This document shows, piece by piece, positions 55,925-63,798 of a DNA stretch of 64,000 bases (its first letter is position 1; each line of letters starts with the position of its first letter). The position numbers and the translations under genes were made by a program. The notes under the pieces were generated by a model. That model saw nothing but the letters and a program-made list of their open reading frames with translations, searched no databases and was not told the DNA's origin. Source of the DNA: Myroides odoratimimus (GTDB lineage: Bacteria; Bacteroidota; Bacteroidia; Flavobacteriales; Flavobacteriaceae); the NCBI RefSeq assembly GCF_030326305.1, contig NZ_JACAKB010000006.1, positions 98,284 to 162,283 on the forward strand. Reading direction: 5' to 3'.

Positions 55925-56347
55925 TTATTTAACTTGGTAAGTACCTATCGGTGTTATGTAGTTTTTATAGATGAAGTCTACTCTTCCATTACCTGCATCT
56001 TTAGGGATTTCAAAGTGTACTTCTGTTGGTGTTACTTTGAAAATATATGCAGGAGTTGGTGTGTCTGATGCTCCAGGTTGTAATGCACGAGTTCCTTTTT
56101 CAGCATTTGTTTTTTTACTTGGTAATTTTTTAGTAAAATTGATTGTGTATTCTCCAGCTTTACTTTCATCAAAACCTTTTCCTTTTAAAATAGCTGTATC
56201 CCCAGGTTGTTTATTTGAGAAATCAACATTGTTTATTTGCTCAGGGTATCCTGTAGGTTTTGGGTCATTCTTACTATTGTCATCACTAGAACAGCTTACA
56301 ACGCTCAAAGAGATTGAGGTAATAAGGAATAAAAAAAGTTTTTTCAT
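55925..56347 (-). CDS. Predicted lipoprotein, IPT/TIG-like
   Basis: 140 residues. The signal peptide ends in the lipobox VVSC with Cys19, followed by SSDDNSKND, a typical flavobacterial post-Cys stretch of Ser and Asp that favours surface display. The mature part (INNVDFSNKQPGDTAILKGK; GFDESKAGEYTINF; VTPTEVHFEIPKDAGNGRVD) has the rhythm of an IPT/TIG immunoglobulin-like fold. It is convergent with the fibre operon and could be an accessory protein of it, but it has its own orientation. No binding partner is known. Confidence 0.8.
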   Translation of the reverse strand: MKKLFLFLITSISLSVVSCSSDDNSKNDPKPTGYPEQINNVDFSNKQPGDTAILKGKGFDESKAGEYTINFTKKLPSKKTNAEKGTRALQPGASDTPTPAYIFKVTPTEVHFEIPKDAGNGRVDFIYKNYITPIGTYQVK

Positions 56348-56406
56348 AAAATTGATTAGTTAATTGTTTAGAACTCTAAAGTAGTACCTTTTTTAATTCT
56401 AACAAA

Positions 56407-57102
56407 TTATTGTGTCTTTTTTATTAGTTCATTTAGTATCGAATTTAGCCCTTCTGAAGCAGTATTTTTAATAACGGTTAGTGAGCAAGGTGTATGCTGA
56501 ACTAACGCTGGGTTCGTGTCTATATAATAGGCTTGAGCATCTGATCTAGCATAAGATATTAGTGAGGCTGCAGGATATACTTGCATAGAGGTTCCTATGA
56601 TGATGATGATATCTGCTTCTTCTACTAATGGAATAGCTTTCTCTAGTTCAGGAACCATTTCTCCAAACCAAACTATATGTGGTCTAAGTGAATGACCGAG
56701 TTCATTAGAGTCATTTGCTAAGAGATCTTTTGTCCAAGGGTATATTAGTTTTTCATTCTGTTCACTACGCACTTTCAATAGTTCTCCATGTAAATGAATA
56801 ATATTATTAGATCCTGCACGCTCGTGAAGATCATCTACATTTTGAGTGATGATACTTACATTGTAGTGTTGTTCTAATTGAGCTAGAATGTTGTGAGCTT
56901 TATTCGGTTGACAACTTAATAGTTGGCGTCTGCGATCATTATAAAATTGCAAGACTAGTTCTTTGTTTTGTTGCCACCCTTCAGGTGAAGCTACCTGCAT
57001 AACGTCATGACCTTCCCATAATCCATCAGCATCTCGGAATGTTTTAATACCACTTTCAGCACTCATTCCTGCGCCTGAAAGGACGACTAATTTTTTTTCC
57101 AT
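56407..57102 (-). CDS. Sir2-family NAD-dependent deacylase (class III, CobB/SIRT5-like) without zinc cysteines
   Basis: 231 residues. NAD-binding motifs are GAGMSAESGIKTFRD (10-24) and TQNVDDLHERAG (86-97); the catalytic His105 is in LHGEL. Tyr54 and Arg57 in FYNDRRR match the Y-x-x-R pair that binds succinyl or malonyl groups in SIRT5 and CobB. Between HGEL and WFGEM, where E. coli CobB has its zinc cysteines, this protein has none (it reads VRSEQNEKLIYPWTKDL and onward). The family removes acyl groups from lysines in the cytoplasm. It is divergent from the TrmH-type gene. Confidence 0.92.
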   Translation of the reverse strand: MEKKLVVLSGAGMSAESGIKTFRDADGLWEGHDVMQVASPEGWQQNKELVLQFYNDRRRQLLSCQPNKAHNILAQLEQHYNVSIITQNVDDLHERAGSNNIIHLHGELLKVRSEQNEKLIYPWTKDLLANDSNELGHSLRPHIVWFGEMVPELEKAIPLVEEADIIIIIGTSMQVYPAASLISYARSDAQAYYIDTNPALVQHTPCSLTVIKNTASEGLNSILNELIKKTQ

Positions 57103-57110
57103 AATATTCT

Positions 57111-57118
57111 TACCTTTG
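57111..57118 (+). promoter_or_regulatory. -7 element of the TrmH-type gene
   Basis: TACCTTTG matches TAnnTTTG exactly, 25 nt upstream of the start codon at 57144. Confidence 0.6.
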
Positions 57119-57143
57119 CAATTGTCTTAAAAATAAATATATA

Positions 57144-57824
57144 ATGAATATTTCAAATAAGCTATTTCAGGACGTTGATTATTTAGAATACTTAGAGACT
57201 TTCTTGACTGAAAATAGAGTAGAGCGTTTTAAAGAAGTTTTAAAGGATCGTACAAATCATTTTACTGTTGTAGCTGAAGATGTATATCAATTGCATAATA
57301 CGAGTGCTGTAATGCGTAGTTGTGAGGTTTTTGGTGTACAAGACTTACATGTTATAGAACAAAAATTTGGAAAGCGTATAGATAAAGAAATAGCTTTAGG
57401 TGCTGAGAAGTGGGTAGATATTCACCGTTATGCATCTATACCTACAGCCATTGAAGATATCAGGAAGAAGGGCTATCAGATTGTGGCAACTACTCCTCAT
57501 GTAGAAGCAAATCATTTAGAAGACTTTGATATTAGTAAGCCTTCTGCTATATTCTTTGGTACAGAAAAAAATGGACTGTCTCCTGAAATTATAGAACAGG
57601 CAGATGCTTATATTAAAATACCAATGGTTGGTTTTACAGAAAGTTTGAATATATCAGTGTCAGCTGCGATTATTATTCAGAATCTAACTACGAGAGTAAG
57701 GAACTCAGATGTTGAGTGGAGGTTAAAGGAAGAAGAAATACTTGCAAAAAGAATTGATTGGGCTAGAAAGTCTATTAAAGATATTGATTTTGTAACTGAA
57801 CGTTATTTAGAATCTAAGCAATAA
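57144..57824 (+). CDS. trmH: TrmH-family tRNA (guanosine-2'-O-)-methyltransferase
   Basis: 226 residues, a SPOUT-fold 2'-O-methyltransferase. Motif 1 is HNTSAVMRSCEVFGVQDLHV (about 51-70, with the catalytic Arg), motif 2 is FFGTEKNGLSPEI (about 138-150) and motif 3 GFTESLNISVSAAIIIQNL (about 166-184). The N-terminal and C-terminal helical extensions resemble TrmH, which methylates G18 of tRNAs, rather than rRNA-specific RlmB. It is monocistronic, ending at a palindromic terminator. Confidence 0.9.
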   Translation: MNISNKLFQDVDYLEYLETFLTENRVERFKEVLKDRTNHFTVVAEDVYQLHNTSAVMRSCEVFGVQDLHVIEQKFGKRIDKEIALGAEKWVDIHRYASIPTAIEDIRKKGYQIVATTPHVEANHLEDFDISKPSAIFFGTEKNGLSPEIIEQADAYIKIPMVGFTESLNISVSAAIIIQNLTTRVRNSDVEWRLKEEEILAKRIDWARKSIKDIDFVTERYLESKQ

Positions 57825-57832
57825 TATAAAAC

Positions 57833-57862
57833 AAAAAACTCCTTCAATTGAAGGAGTTTTTT
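57833..57862. terminator. Bidirectional terminator
   Basis: A perfect 30-bp palindrome centred on CAATTG (stem AAAAAACTCCTTCAA) lies between the convergent trmH and terC genes. Confidence 0.92.
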
Positions 57863-57883
57863 GTTTTATATAAGTGATGTTAT

Positions 57884-58681
57884 TTAAGTACTAGGATTGC
57901 TCTTTTTGCGTAGTTTCATATTGATAAACTCTACAGCTAACGAGAATGCAATAGCGAAATATAAATAACCTTTCGGTACAGCTCCTATTTCTTGTCCAGC
58001 TAATACAGCATGTGAGATGTGCATACTTTCTGTAGTAAGCATAAATCCAATCAATATTAAGAAGGAAAGTGCAAGAATTTGAATAGAAGGGTTCTTATTC
58101 ACAAAGTTACCTACAGGTATAGCAAACAACATCATCACTCCAACAGAAACAATAACTGCAGCAATCATAATATATAGAGCTCCTTGTAAGCCATTAGTCA
58201 TACCTACAGCTGTTAGAATACTATCAACAGAGAATATAATATCAATCATTAAAATCTGCATGATAATGTTGCTAAATGATTTAGTAGCTATTTTTTTTGC
58301 ATTAGGAGCTTCATCTATAGGGTGATGATCATGCACATGAGCTACTTTTTCATGTATCTCTTTGGTCGATTTATAAATCAAGAAGATACCTCCACCTAAT
58401 AAGATTAATGCTTGTCCATTGAAGTCTGCGCTAAACCAACTCCAATTGATACTAAATAAAGGTTTTTTCATAGCGATAAGCCATGTAACACCAAATAATA
58501 ATGCAATACGCATAAACATGGCTAAAAACAGCCCTATTTTTGTTGCTTTTTTGCGTTGTTCTTCAGGTAGTTTACCTGTGACGATTGAGATGAAGATAAC
58601 ATTGTCTATTCCTAATACAATTTCTAAGAATGTCAATGTAATAAATGCTACTATAGCATCTGCAGTTAAAAATACTTCCAT
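57884..58681 (-). CDS. TerC family integral membrane protein
   Basis: 265 residues with about seven membrane helices. The two half-repeats carry the conserved acidic motifs LTFLEIVLGIDNVIFISIVT (about 16-35) and IDIIFSVDSILTAVGM (about 146-161), which in TerC-family proteins line a metal-ion site. Members act in manganese or calcium efflux and metallation of exported proteins. A His-rich cytoplasmic loop (HEKVAHVHDHHPIDEA, about 109-124) fits metal binding. It is the last gene of the murQ operon, 21 nt after the lipoprotein gene. Confidence 0.93.
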   Translation of the reverse strand: MEVFLTADAIVAFITLTFLEIVLGIDNVIFISIVTGKLPEEQRKKATKIGLFLAMFMRIALLFGVTWLIAMKKPLFSINWSWFSADFNGQALILLGGGIFLIYKSTKEIHEKVAHVHDHHPIDEAPNAKKIATKSFSNIIMQILMIDIIFSVDSILTAVGMTNGLQGALYIMIAAVIVSVGVMMLFAIPVGNFVNKNPSIQILALSFLILIGFMLTTESMHISHAVLAGQEIGAVPKGYLYFAIAFSLAVEFINMKLRKKSNPST

Positions 58682-58702
58682 AGTATTTAGTTGTGGATTA
58701 GA

Positions 58703-59086
58703 TTATAAATCAGCTATTTTTTTAATAGTTCCTCTTTCTCTTCTTGCATCTCCTACATACCCATATTCGAAAGTACATAGATCTCCGTCTGTAGTAATTA
58801 TCTTAATGCTAACAGGCTTTTTATCAGCCATAGTTTTAGGATTAAGTTTCTCTAAGATAAACTCGCAATCGTTTACCCAACGTATAGCAGCACTATCTGT
58901 TTTACCTTCGAATGTTTCTATTTCTAATTCTTCAGTTCTAATGAAAGTAGAAACTTTCTTTTCTCCATTAATTTCGGCAGTAAATTCGAATTTACCTGTT
59001 TTAAATTTAGCACAATTTCTTTCTTGATTATAACAAGAGACTAATAAAAATAAAAAAGGTAAAAAGTAAAGTAGTTTAGTTTTCAT
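58703..59086 (-). CDS. Small lipoprotein of a conserved flavobacterial family
   Basis: 127 residues from the ATG at 59086 (MKTKLLYFLPFLFLLVSC), the lipobox being LVSC with Cys18; an upstream start at 59101 would bury the signal peptide. The mature protein contains CAKFKTGKFEF, RTEELEIETFEGKTDSAAIR and WVNDCEFILEKLNP, with Cys pairs that may form disulfides. From memory, related proteins are sometimes mis-labelled DNA topoisomerase IV; nothing here supports that. It lies 4 nt after the DUF6095 gene and 21 nt before terC. Confidence 0.82.
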   Translation of the reverse strand: MKTKLLYFLPFLFLLVSCYNQERNCAKFKTGKFEFTAEINGEKKVSTFIRTEELEIETFEGKTDSAAIRWVNDCEFILEKLNPKTMADKKPVSIKIITTDGDLCTFEYGYVGDARRERGTIKKIADL

Positions 59087-59090
59087 GTTT

Positions 59091-59321
59091 TTAATTTCCA
59101 AAAAGTGATTTTATAATAGTTTGTAATCCTTTAAAAAATAATAGCATAGAAGTTAAGCATATTAAACATCCTAAAATAAGTATAGGATAGAAAAAAGGGT
59201 GAGCTTGATTTTTTAAAGAACTATGGATAACGATAGGGCCTAAAAACATAAGAGGTAAAGTAATCATTAAGTATTTTACACCTTTGCTCAACAGTTTTCG
59301 ATCAGTTTGTGGTTCTTCCAT
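59091..59321 (-). CDS. DUF6095 family small membrane protein
   Basis: 76 residues with two membrane helices (about 18-35 and 43-63) joined by a short loop with HPFF. The text KGVKYLMITLPLMFLGPIVI and LLFFKGLQTIIKSLF fits the DUF6095 family of Bacteroidota. Its ATG shares one base with the murQ stop codon (TAATG), so translation is coupled. Function unknown; the conserved position after murQ suggests an envelope role (inference). Confidence 0.82.
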   Translation of the reverse strand: MEEPQTDRKLLSKGVKYLMITLPLMFLGPIVIHSSLKNQAHPFFYPILILGCLICLTSMLLFFKGLQTIIKSLFGN

Positions 59322-60139
59322 TATTTAGTTGATTTAAAACTTTCTATTGCTAAGCGGACATTCTGATATTGGTCTAAAAGCCCTTTAGCGATAGTGTAGT
59401 CTATATTTAATTCATTTATAATCATTTGTATTCCTCTTTCTTGTAGTTTAGCATTAGTCATTTTCATATCGACCATTTTATTGCCTTTTACTCGACCAAT
59501 TTGTATCATACTACTAGTTGAGATCATATTAAGAACGAGTTTCTGCGCAGTACCAGCTTTCATACGAGAGCTACCTGTTACAAACTCAGGTCCTACGACC
59601 ACCTCTATAGGATAATCAGCTACTTCAGCAAGAGGACTTTGAGGATTACAAGTTATACAACTTGTTGTGATTTTATTTTTTTGGCATTGTTCTAATGCTT
59701 TAATAACATAGGGAGTAGTACCAGATGCAGCGATACCAATGACAATATCTTTTGAATTGACATTATACTGTTGTAAATCTAACCAACCTTGTAAAGGATT
59801 GTCTTCTGCATTTTCTACAGCATGTCTAATGGCGTGATCTCCTCCGGCAATGATCCCAATAACTAAATCAGGTGATACTCCATAAGTAGGAGGGCATTCT
59901 GAAGCATCTAGGATTCCTAATCGTCCTGAAGTACCTGCTCCAATGTAGAATAGTCTTCCTCCATTGTTTAATTTAGAAACAACTTGTGTTACTGTCCTTT
60001 CTATTTGAGGAATTGCTTTTTCTACAGCTAAGGGAACAGAAAGATCTTCTTGATTGATATTAGACAATAATTCTTGGATAGACATCTTGTCTAGATTATC
60101 ATAATTAGAAGATTGTTCTGTAATTTTTATAAAACTCAC
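59321..60139 (-). CDS. murQ: N-acetylmuramic acid 6-phosphate etherase
   Basis: 272 residues from a GTG at 60139 (VSFIKITEQSSNYDNLDKMS). A longer frame to an ATG at 60172 adds MCSYFFKNYSK, but that codon overlaps the promoter element at 60170-60177, so the GTG is preferred. It is a SIS-domain enzyme that cleaves the lactyl ether of MurNAc-6-P to give GlcNAc-6-P and D-lactate during cell-wall recycling. GAGTSGRLGILDASECPPTY (about 67-86) and ASGTTPYVIKAL are the sugar-phosphate binding loops. It is first in an operon with DUF6095, a lipoprotein and terC. Confidence 0.94.
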   Translation of the reverse strand: MSFIKITEQSSNYDNLDKMSIQELLSNINQEDLSVPLAVEKAIPQIERTVTQVVSKLNNGGRLFYIGAGTSGRLGILDASECPPTYGVSPDLVIGIIAGGDHAIRHAVENAEDNPLQGWLDLQQYNVNSKDIVIGIAASGTTPYVIKALEQCQKNKITTSCITCNPQSPLAEVADYPIEVVVGPEFVTGSSRMKAGTAQKLVLNMISTSSMIQIGRVKGNKMVDMKMTNAKLQERGIQMIINELNIDYTIAKGLLDQYQNVRLAIESFKSTK

Positions 60140-60169
60140 TTTTGAATAGTTTTTAAAAAAGTATGAACA

Positions 60170-60177
60170 CAAAAGTA
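60170..60177 (-). promoter_or_regulatory. -7 element of the murQ operon
   Basis: TACTTTTG on the minus strand matches TAnnTTTG, about 30 nt upstream of the GTG start of murQ. It lies across the alternative ATG at 60172, arguing against that start. Confidence 0.55.
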
Positions 60178-60382
60178 AGCAAAATAGTTTACTAACCCTT
60201 ATTTATGTAGTAGAGGAACGATATAATTTTATGCCAAAAAAGCAGATTATTAAGAAGAGAAATTTTCTTTAAAATTATATTTATTCTTTTATTAAGCTAG
60301 GTAAGTATTTCTTTACTAAAGAATAAGGAGTTATTTAATGTCATTAGTTCTAAAATGGTAAAATAATACTAGTAAATAATTT

Positions 60383-60411
60383 TTTGTGTTGTGAGAAATG
60401 AATTACTTTTG
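60383..60411 (+). promoter_or_regulatory. Promoter of rnpB
   Basis: TTTG (60383-60386), 17 nt, TACTTTTG (60404-60411) matches the Bacteroidota consensus fully, and the predicted RNA 5' end lies 3-4 nt further on. This is the best-placed reference promoter in the window. Confidence 0.8.
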
Positions 60412-60413
60412 CA

Positions 60414-60727
60414 GAGAGTAAACTGCCTTATCGCTACTTTCAGTAATGAAAATAGAGGAAAGTCTGGACACCATAGGGAGGCATAATGGGTAACGCCCAT
60501 CCTTGGCTTGCCAAGAGGACAAGTGCAACAGAAAGTATGTACAGGTAATGCTGTAGTGAAACCAGGTAAACTCTATGCGGTGAAATGTCATGTATATTTA
60601 GCGTTTGAGGGTGCCCGCCCGATGCTTTAGGGGTAGGCAGATAGAGCTATCGAGTAATTGATAGCCGAGATAAATGATAAGGGGGTACTTCGGTACTTAC
60701 AGAATCCGGCTTATAGGTTTACTCTTT
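60414..60727 (+). ncRNA. rnpB: RNase P RNA (class A)
   Basis: About 314 nt. The ends pair as AGAGTAAAC (60415-60423) with GTTTACTCT (60717-60725). Conserved core sequences of bacterial RNase P RNA are present in order: GAGGAAAGTCTGGACACC near 60456, ACAGAAAG near 60528, GTGAAACCAGGTAAACTC near 60556, and AGATAAATGATAAG followed by ACAGAATCCGGCTTATAGG near the 3' end. The RNA cleaves the 5' leader of tRNA precursors. An exact promoter precedes it and a terminator follows. Confidence 0.97.
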
Positions 60728-60750
60728 ATTTTTAGTATCTATGAGGTACT

Positions 60751-60788
60751 AAAAAAGGACTATTATCTTAGATAATAGTCCTTTTTTT
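60751..60788. terminator. Bidirectional terminator between rnpB and rsmD
   Basis: GGACTATTATC (60757-60767) pairs with GATAATAGTCC (60771-60781) around a 3-nt loop, flanked by A6 and T7. Confidence 0.92.
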
Positions 60789-60805
60789 ATATGTTAGTAT
60801 GAGAT

Positions 60806-61378
60806 TTATTCATCATCGTCTTCCTCATCTTCATCTTCTAGTTCGTATTCAAAGAAGGTAAATACAGAGCCACCATAGTTTTTTTCAAAAGAGAAATGTT
60901 CTAAATGGTCCATTTTTGTGAACTTAGAGTGCTCTATAACAACCATACCTTGCTCATCGACAAGTCCTTTCTCAAAAATATCCTTTAGTATTTTCTCAAA
61001 TTGTTCTTGGGTAAAATCATAAGGAGGGTCGGCAAAAACGATATCATAAGAAGCCTGATGCTTCTCTATAAATTTAAAAACGTCAGACTTTAGTGGGATA
61101 ATATTAAGATCTAGTTCTTTTGCTGTTTTCTTTATAAAGTTAACGCAACCCATATCACCATCTACACTTACGATAGATTCAGCTCCTCTAGAAGCAAATT
61201 CATAACTGATGTTTCCTGTACCTGCGAATAGGTCTAATATGGTTAGTTCACTGAAATTAAAGTGATTATTTAGAATATTAAATAGAGATTCTTTACTCAT
61301 ATCCGTTGTAGGGCGGACAGGTAGATTTTTAGGGGGCGAAATACGTCTTCCTTTTAGTTTTCCTGATATAATTCTCAT
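60806..61378 (-). CDS. rsmD: 16S rRNA (guanine(966)-N(2))-methyltransferase
   Basis: 190 residues. MRIISGKLKGRRISPPKNLP followed by VRPTTDMSKESLFNIL is the RsmD signature; LDLFAGTGNISYEFASRGAE (about 43-62) is the SAM motif I, and VFADPPYDF (about 114-122) is the DPPY catalytic motif for amino-group methylation. The C-terminal tail is very acidic (ELEDEDEEDDDE). Its start overlaps the DUF3822 gene by 4 nt, so the two are cotranscribed. Confidence 0.95.
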   Translation of the reverse strand: MRIISGKLKGRRISPPKNLPVRPTTDMSKESLFNILNNHFNFSELTILDLFAGTGNISYEFASRGAESIVSVDGDMGCVNFIKKTAKELDLNIIPLKSDVFKFIEKHQASYDIVFADPPYDFTQEQFEKILKDIFEKGLVDEQGMVVIEHSKFTKMDHLEHFSFEKNYGGSVFTFFEYELEDEDEEDDDE

Positions 61379-62166
61379 GAATGGAATAAAATGTAATATT
61401 GTTTAGGTACTTGATGATGTAATAAAAGATCATCACTAATAAAAAAATTATTATCTACTACACTGACTTCTCGAATGTAGGTATATGCTTGTTCATAATA
61501 TGAGTCATCCGTATCTACTCTTCCAATCAAGTAAAGTGGGTTTGACTCTGTATTTAATTCTAATTGTTCATAAGTAAACAAGATGTAATAAATAAAGTCT
61601 TGTGCAGTCTGGCATTGAAATGAATTAAAAAAAAGTAATTCTCCATTACTGACTACTACTAATTCAAAGTGATCTTTTTGTAAAAAAGCATAAACTTCTT
61701 TTTCAGTATTTTTACTTGACTTTTTTAGTAAAATCTCTACTAGTAATGTATTAATGTTGTGGTAAGTAAAGCTTCCAAATTTATCAATTAAATAATTATT
61801 GATATTGACATAAGGAATATAAACATTATTAATAGCACTACTTTCTAATTCATCAAAAGCAAAGAAGTCTGTAGAAAACACTTTTGTTGAATACTGTAGA
61901 TAATACCCCATAGAATCTTCATTGAATAGTTTTCTTGGGATAAATGTATTAAGTGTATTATCATGTAGTACAATTACTTCATCGTATCTTTCTGTTAATT
62001 CTATATGCTTTTGAAAAATTTTGTCTAATTGTTCCTCTATAGATTTAGTTTGAGAAATAGCTTCAGATGCAAAGTGAATAATCTCATGTGCTAATTTGTC
62101 TTTAATAGCAAAAGAGAATTTATTTAAAGAAACTTGTATTAAAAGTTTATGGTAATTCTTTGACAT
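61375..62166 (-). CDS. DUF3822 family protein
   Basis: 263 residues, soluble. The duplicated ASKHA/actin-like rhythm seen in DUF3822 proteins is suggested by LIQVSLNKFSFAIKD at the start and YAFLQKDHFELVVVSNGELL followed by FFNSFQCQTAQDFIYYILFT in the second half. DUF3822 is a Bacteroidota family of unknown function usually encoded directly before rsmD, as here with a 4-nt overlap. A nucleotide- or ribosome-related role is possible but unproven. Confidence 0.88.
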   Translation of the reverse strand: MSKNYHKLLIQVSLNKFSFAIKDKLAHEIIHFASEAISQTKSIEEQLDKIFQKHIELTERYDEVIVLHDNTLNTFIPRKLFNEDSMGYYLQYSTKVFSTDFFAFDELESSAINNVYIPYVNINNYLIDKFGSFTYHNINTLLVEILLKKSSKNTEKEVYAFLQKDHFELVVVSNGELLFFNSFQCQTAQDFIYYILFTYEQLELNTESNPLYLIGRVDTDDSYYEQAYTYIREVSVVDNNFFISDDLLLHHQVPKQYYILFHS

Positions 62167-62198
62167 CGTGAGTTTAAAATATGAATTTCGAATATAGG

Positions 62199-62206
62199 CA
62201 AAATTA
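62199..62206 (-). promoter_or_regulatory. -7 element of the DUF3822-rsmD unit
   Basis: TAATTTTG on the minus strand fits TAnnTTTG and lies 32 nt upstream of the DUF3822 start. Confidence 0.5.
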
Positions 62207-62250
62207 CACTTTTTTATTGCAATCTTCTAGTCAAGGGATAAAAAGCTTAG

Positions 62251-62258
62251 TATCTTTG
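62251..62258 (+). promoter_or_regulatory. -7 element of the RecD-like helicase gene
   Basis: TATCTTTG matches TAnnTTTG, 31 nt upstream of the start at 62290. It is divergent to the element at 62199-62206. Confidence 0.55.
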
Positions 62259-62289
62259 GCATACAATAGATAAAAAAGAATATACAACT

Positions 62290-63723
62290 ATGATAGGTCA
62301 ACAGTTTTATAAACTACTCCGTCAGAAATTTCCTTATGATTTAACTTTAAAGCAAGACATTTTTCTTCAGAAGATTGCTGATTTTGTTACAAATGATACA
62401 CAAGATGAATTGTTTGTATTAAAAGGATATGCGGGTACTGGTAAAACTACATTGTTATCTACAGTAGTTAATGAATTGAGAAGCGTTAATAAGTTCTCTG
62501 TGATGCTTGCTCCTACAGGACGCGCAGCTAAGGTGATCAGTAATTATTCTAATCGATCTGCTTTTACCATTCATAAGAATATTTATTATCCTAAGCCTAG
62601 TAAGACAGGAGGTACTTTTCAATATACCATGCGTCATAATAGAAATCGAAATACGATATTTATAGTAGATGAGGCTTCTATGATAGGAGATGCTAGTGCA
62701 GGAGATACCTCTATGTATCCACATGGATCTTTATTGGACGACTTAGTTTATTATGTGTATTCTGGTTTTAATTGTAAGTTGATTTTAATAGGGGATACAG
62801 CTCAGTTACCTCCAGTAGGAATGAATATTAGTCCAGCATTAGATATAGACCAGCTTCGATTTAATTATGATATGGATATTCAGCATATAGAATTAGATGA
62901 AGTAATGCGACAAGAAGTTGATTCAGGAATTCTATATAATGCCACAGAACTACGTCTGGCAATCGGGTCTTATTTTGCAGATACTTTTCAGTTTCAATTA
63001 CAAGGGTTTAAAGATATTATTCGCCTAATAGATGGTTATGATATTCAGGATGCTATTTATTCATCATATTCAAACAGTGGGCCAGAAGAGACTACTTTCA
63101 TTGTGCGTTCTAATAAACGTGCGAATGCATATAATCAGCAGATCAGAGCTCGTATTCTAGATAAGGATAGCGAGATATCAGCAGGTGATTTATTGATGGT
63201 TGTGAAGAATAATTACTTTTGGCTTAAAGACTCAACTGTAACTGACTTTATAGCAAATGGCGATATTATTGAAGTTTTACAAATCTATAGAACAATAGAG
63301 TTGTATGGGTTTAGATTTGCTTCTGTACGAATTAGAATGATTGATTACCCTGATATGGCTCCTTTTGATACTATGATATTTTTAGATACTCTGACTAGTG
63401 AGTCACCTGCTCTTACTTATGATCAGATGAACAAACTGTATAATGAAGTGTTGTTAGATTATGAAGATGAGATAACCAAGTACCGAAAAATGCAGAAATT
63501 AAAAGAGAATGAATATTTTAATGCTTTGCAGGTTAAGTTTGCATACGCCATTACGTGTCATAAGTCACAAGGTGGTCAGTGGGAGACGGTATTTATTGAA
63601 CAACCTTATTTACCTGATGGAATAACAGAAGATTACGTAAAATGGTTATATACAGCAATGACTCGTGCTAAAGATAAATTGTATCTAATCGGTTTTCAAG
63701 ATGAATATTTTCTTCAAGACTGA
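62290..63723 (+). CDS. RecD-like ATP-dependent DNA helicase (SF1B)
   Basis: 477 residues. Walker A is GYAGTGKTT (46-54), motif Ia APTGRAAKVIS, Walker B IFIVDEASM, motif III ILIGDTAQLPPVG and a C-terminal UvrD-like part with FAYAITCHKSQGGQWETVFI (about 418-437) and WLYTAMTRAKDKLYLIG (about 452-468). It lacks the N-terminal domains of RecD2, so it is the short exonuclease-V-alpha-like form common in Bacteroidota. It likely unwinds DNA 5' to 3' during repair. It is divergent from DUF3822 and about 75 nt upstream of kdsB. Confidence 0.93.
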   Translation: MIGQQFYKLLRQKFPYDLTLKQDIFLQKIADFVTNDTQDELFVLKGYAGTGKTTLLSTVVNELRSVNKFSVMLAPTGRAAKVISNYSNRSAFTIHKNIYYPKPSKTGGTFQYTMRHNRNRNTIFIVDEASMIGDASAGDTSMYPHGSLLDDLVYYVYSGFNCKLILIGDTAQLPPVGMNISPALDIDQLRFNYDMDIQHIELDEVMRQEVDSGILYNATELRLAIGSYFADTFQFQLQGFKDIIRLIDGYDIQDAIYSSYSNSGPEETTFIVRSNKRANAYNQQIRARILDKDSEISAGDLLMVVKNNYFWLKDSTVTDFIANGDIIEVLQIYRTIELYGFRFASVRIRMIDYPDMAPFDTMIFLDTLTSESPALTYDQMNKLYNEVLLDYEDEITKYRKMQKLKENEYFNALQVKFAYAITCHKSQGGQWETVFIEQPYLPDGITEDYVKWLYTAMTRAKDKLYLIGFQDEYFLQD

Positions 63724-63771
63724 TAGATAAAATAGTTTAACATTACCCAATTATTATTAATAACAAGATAG

Positions 63772-63779
63772 TATATTTG
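63772..63779 (+). promoter_or_regulatory. -7 element of kdsB
   Basis: TATATTTG matches TAnnTTTG, 19 nt upstream of the kdsB start codon, implying a short leader. Confidence 0.55.
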
Positions 63780-63798
63780 AATACTAAAAAAGATTAAA

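Noticed and set aside
58703-59086. DNA topoisomerase IV label sometimes given to this lipoprotein family
   Set aside because: A 127-residue lipoprotein with a signal peptide shows no topoisomerase motif.
60140-60172. MurQ start at the ATG at 60172
   Set aside because: The added residues do not resemble MurQ N-termini and the codon lies on the predicted promoter element.
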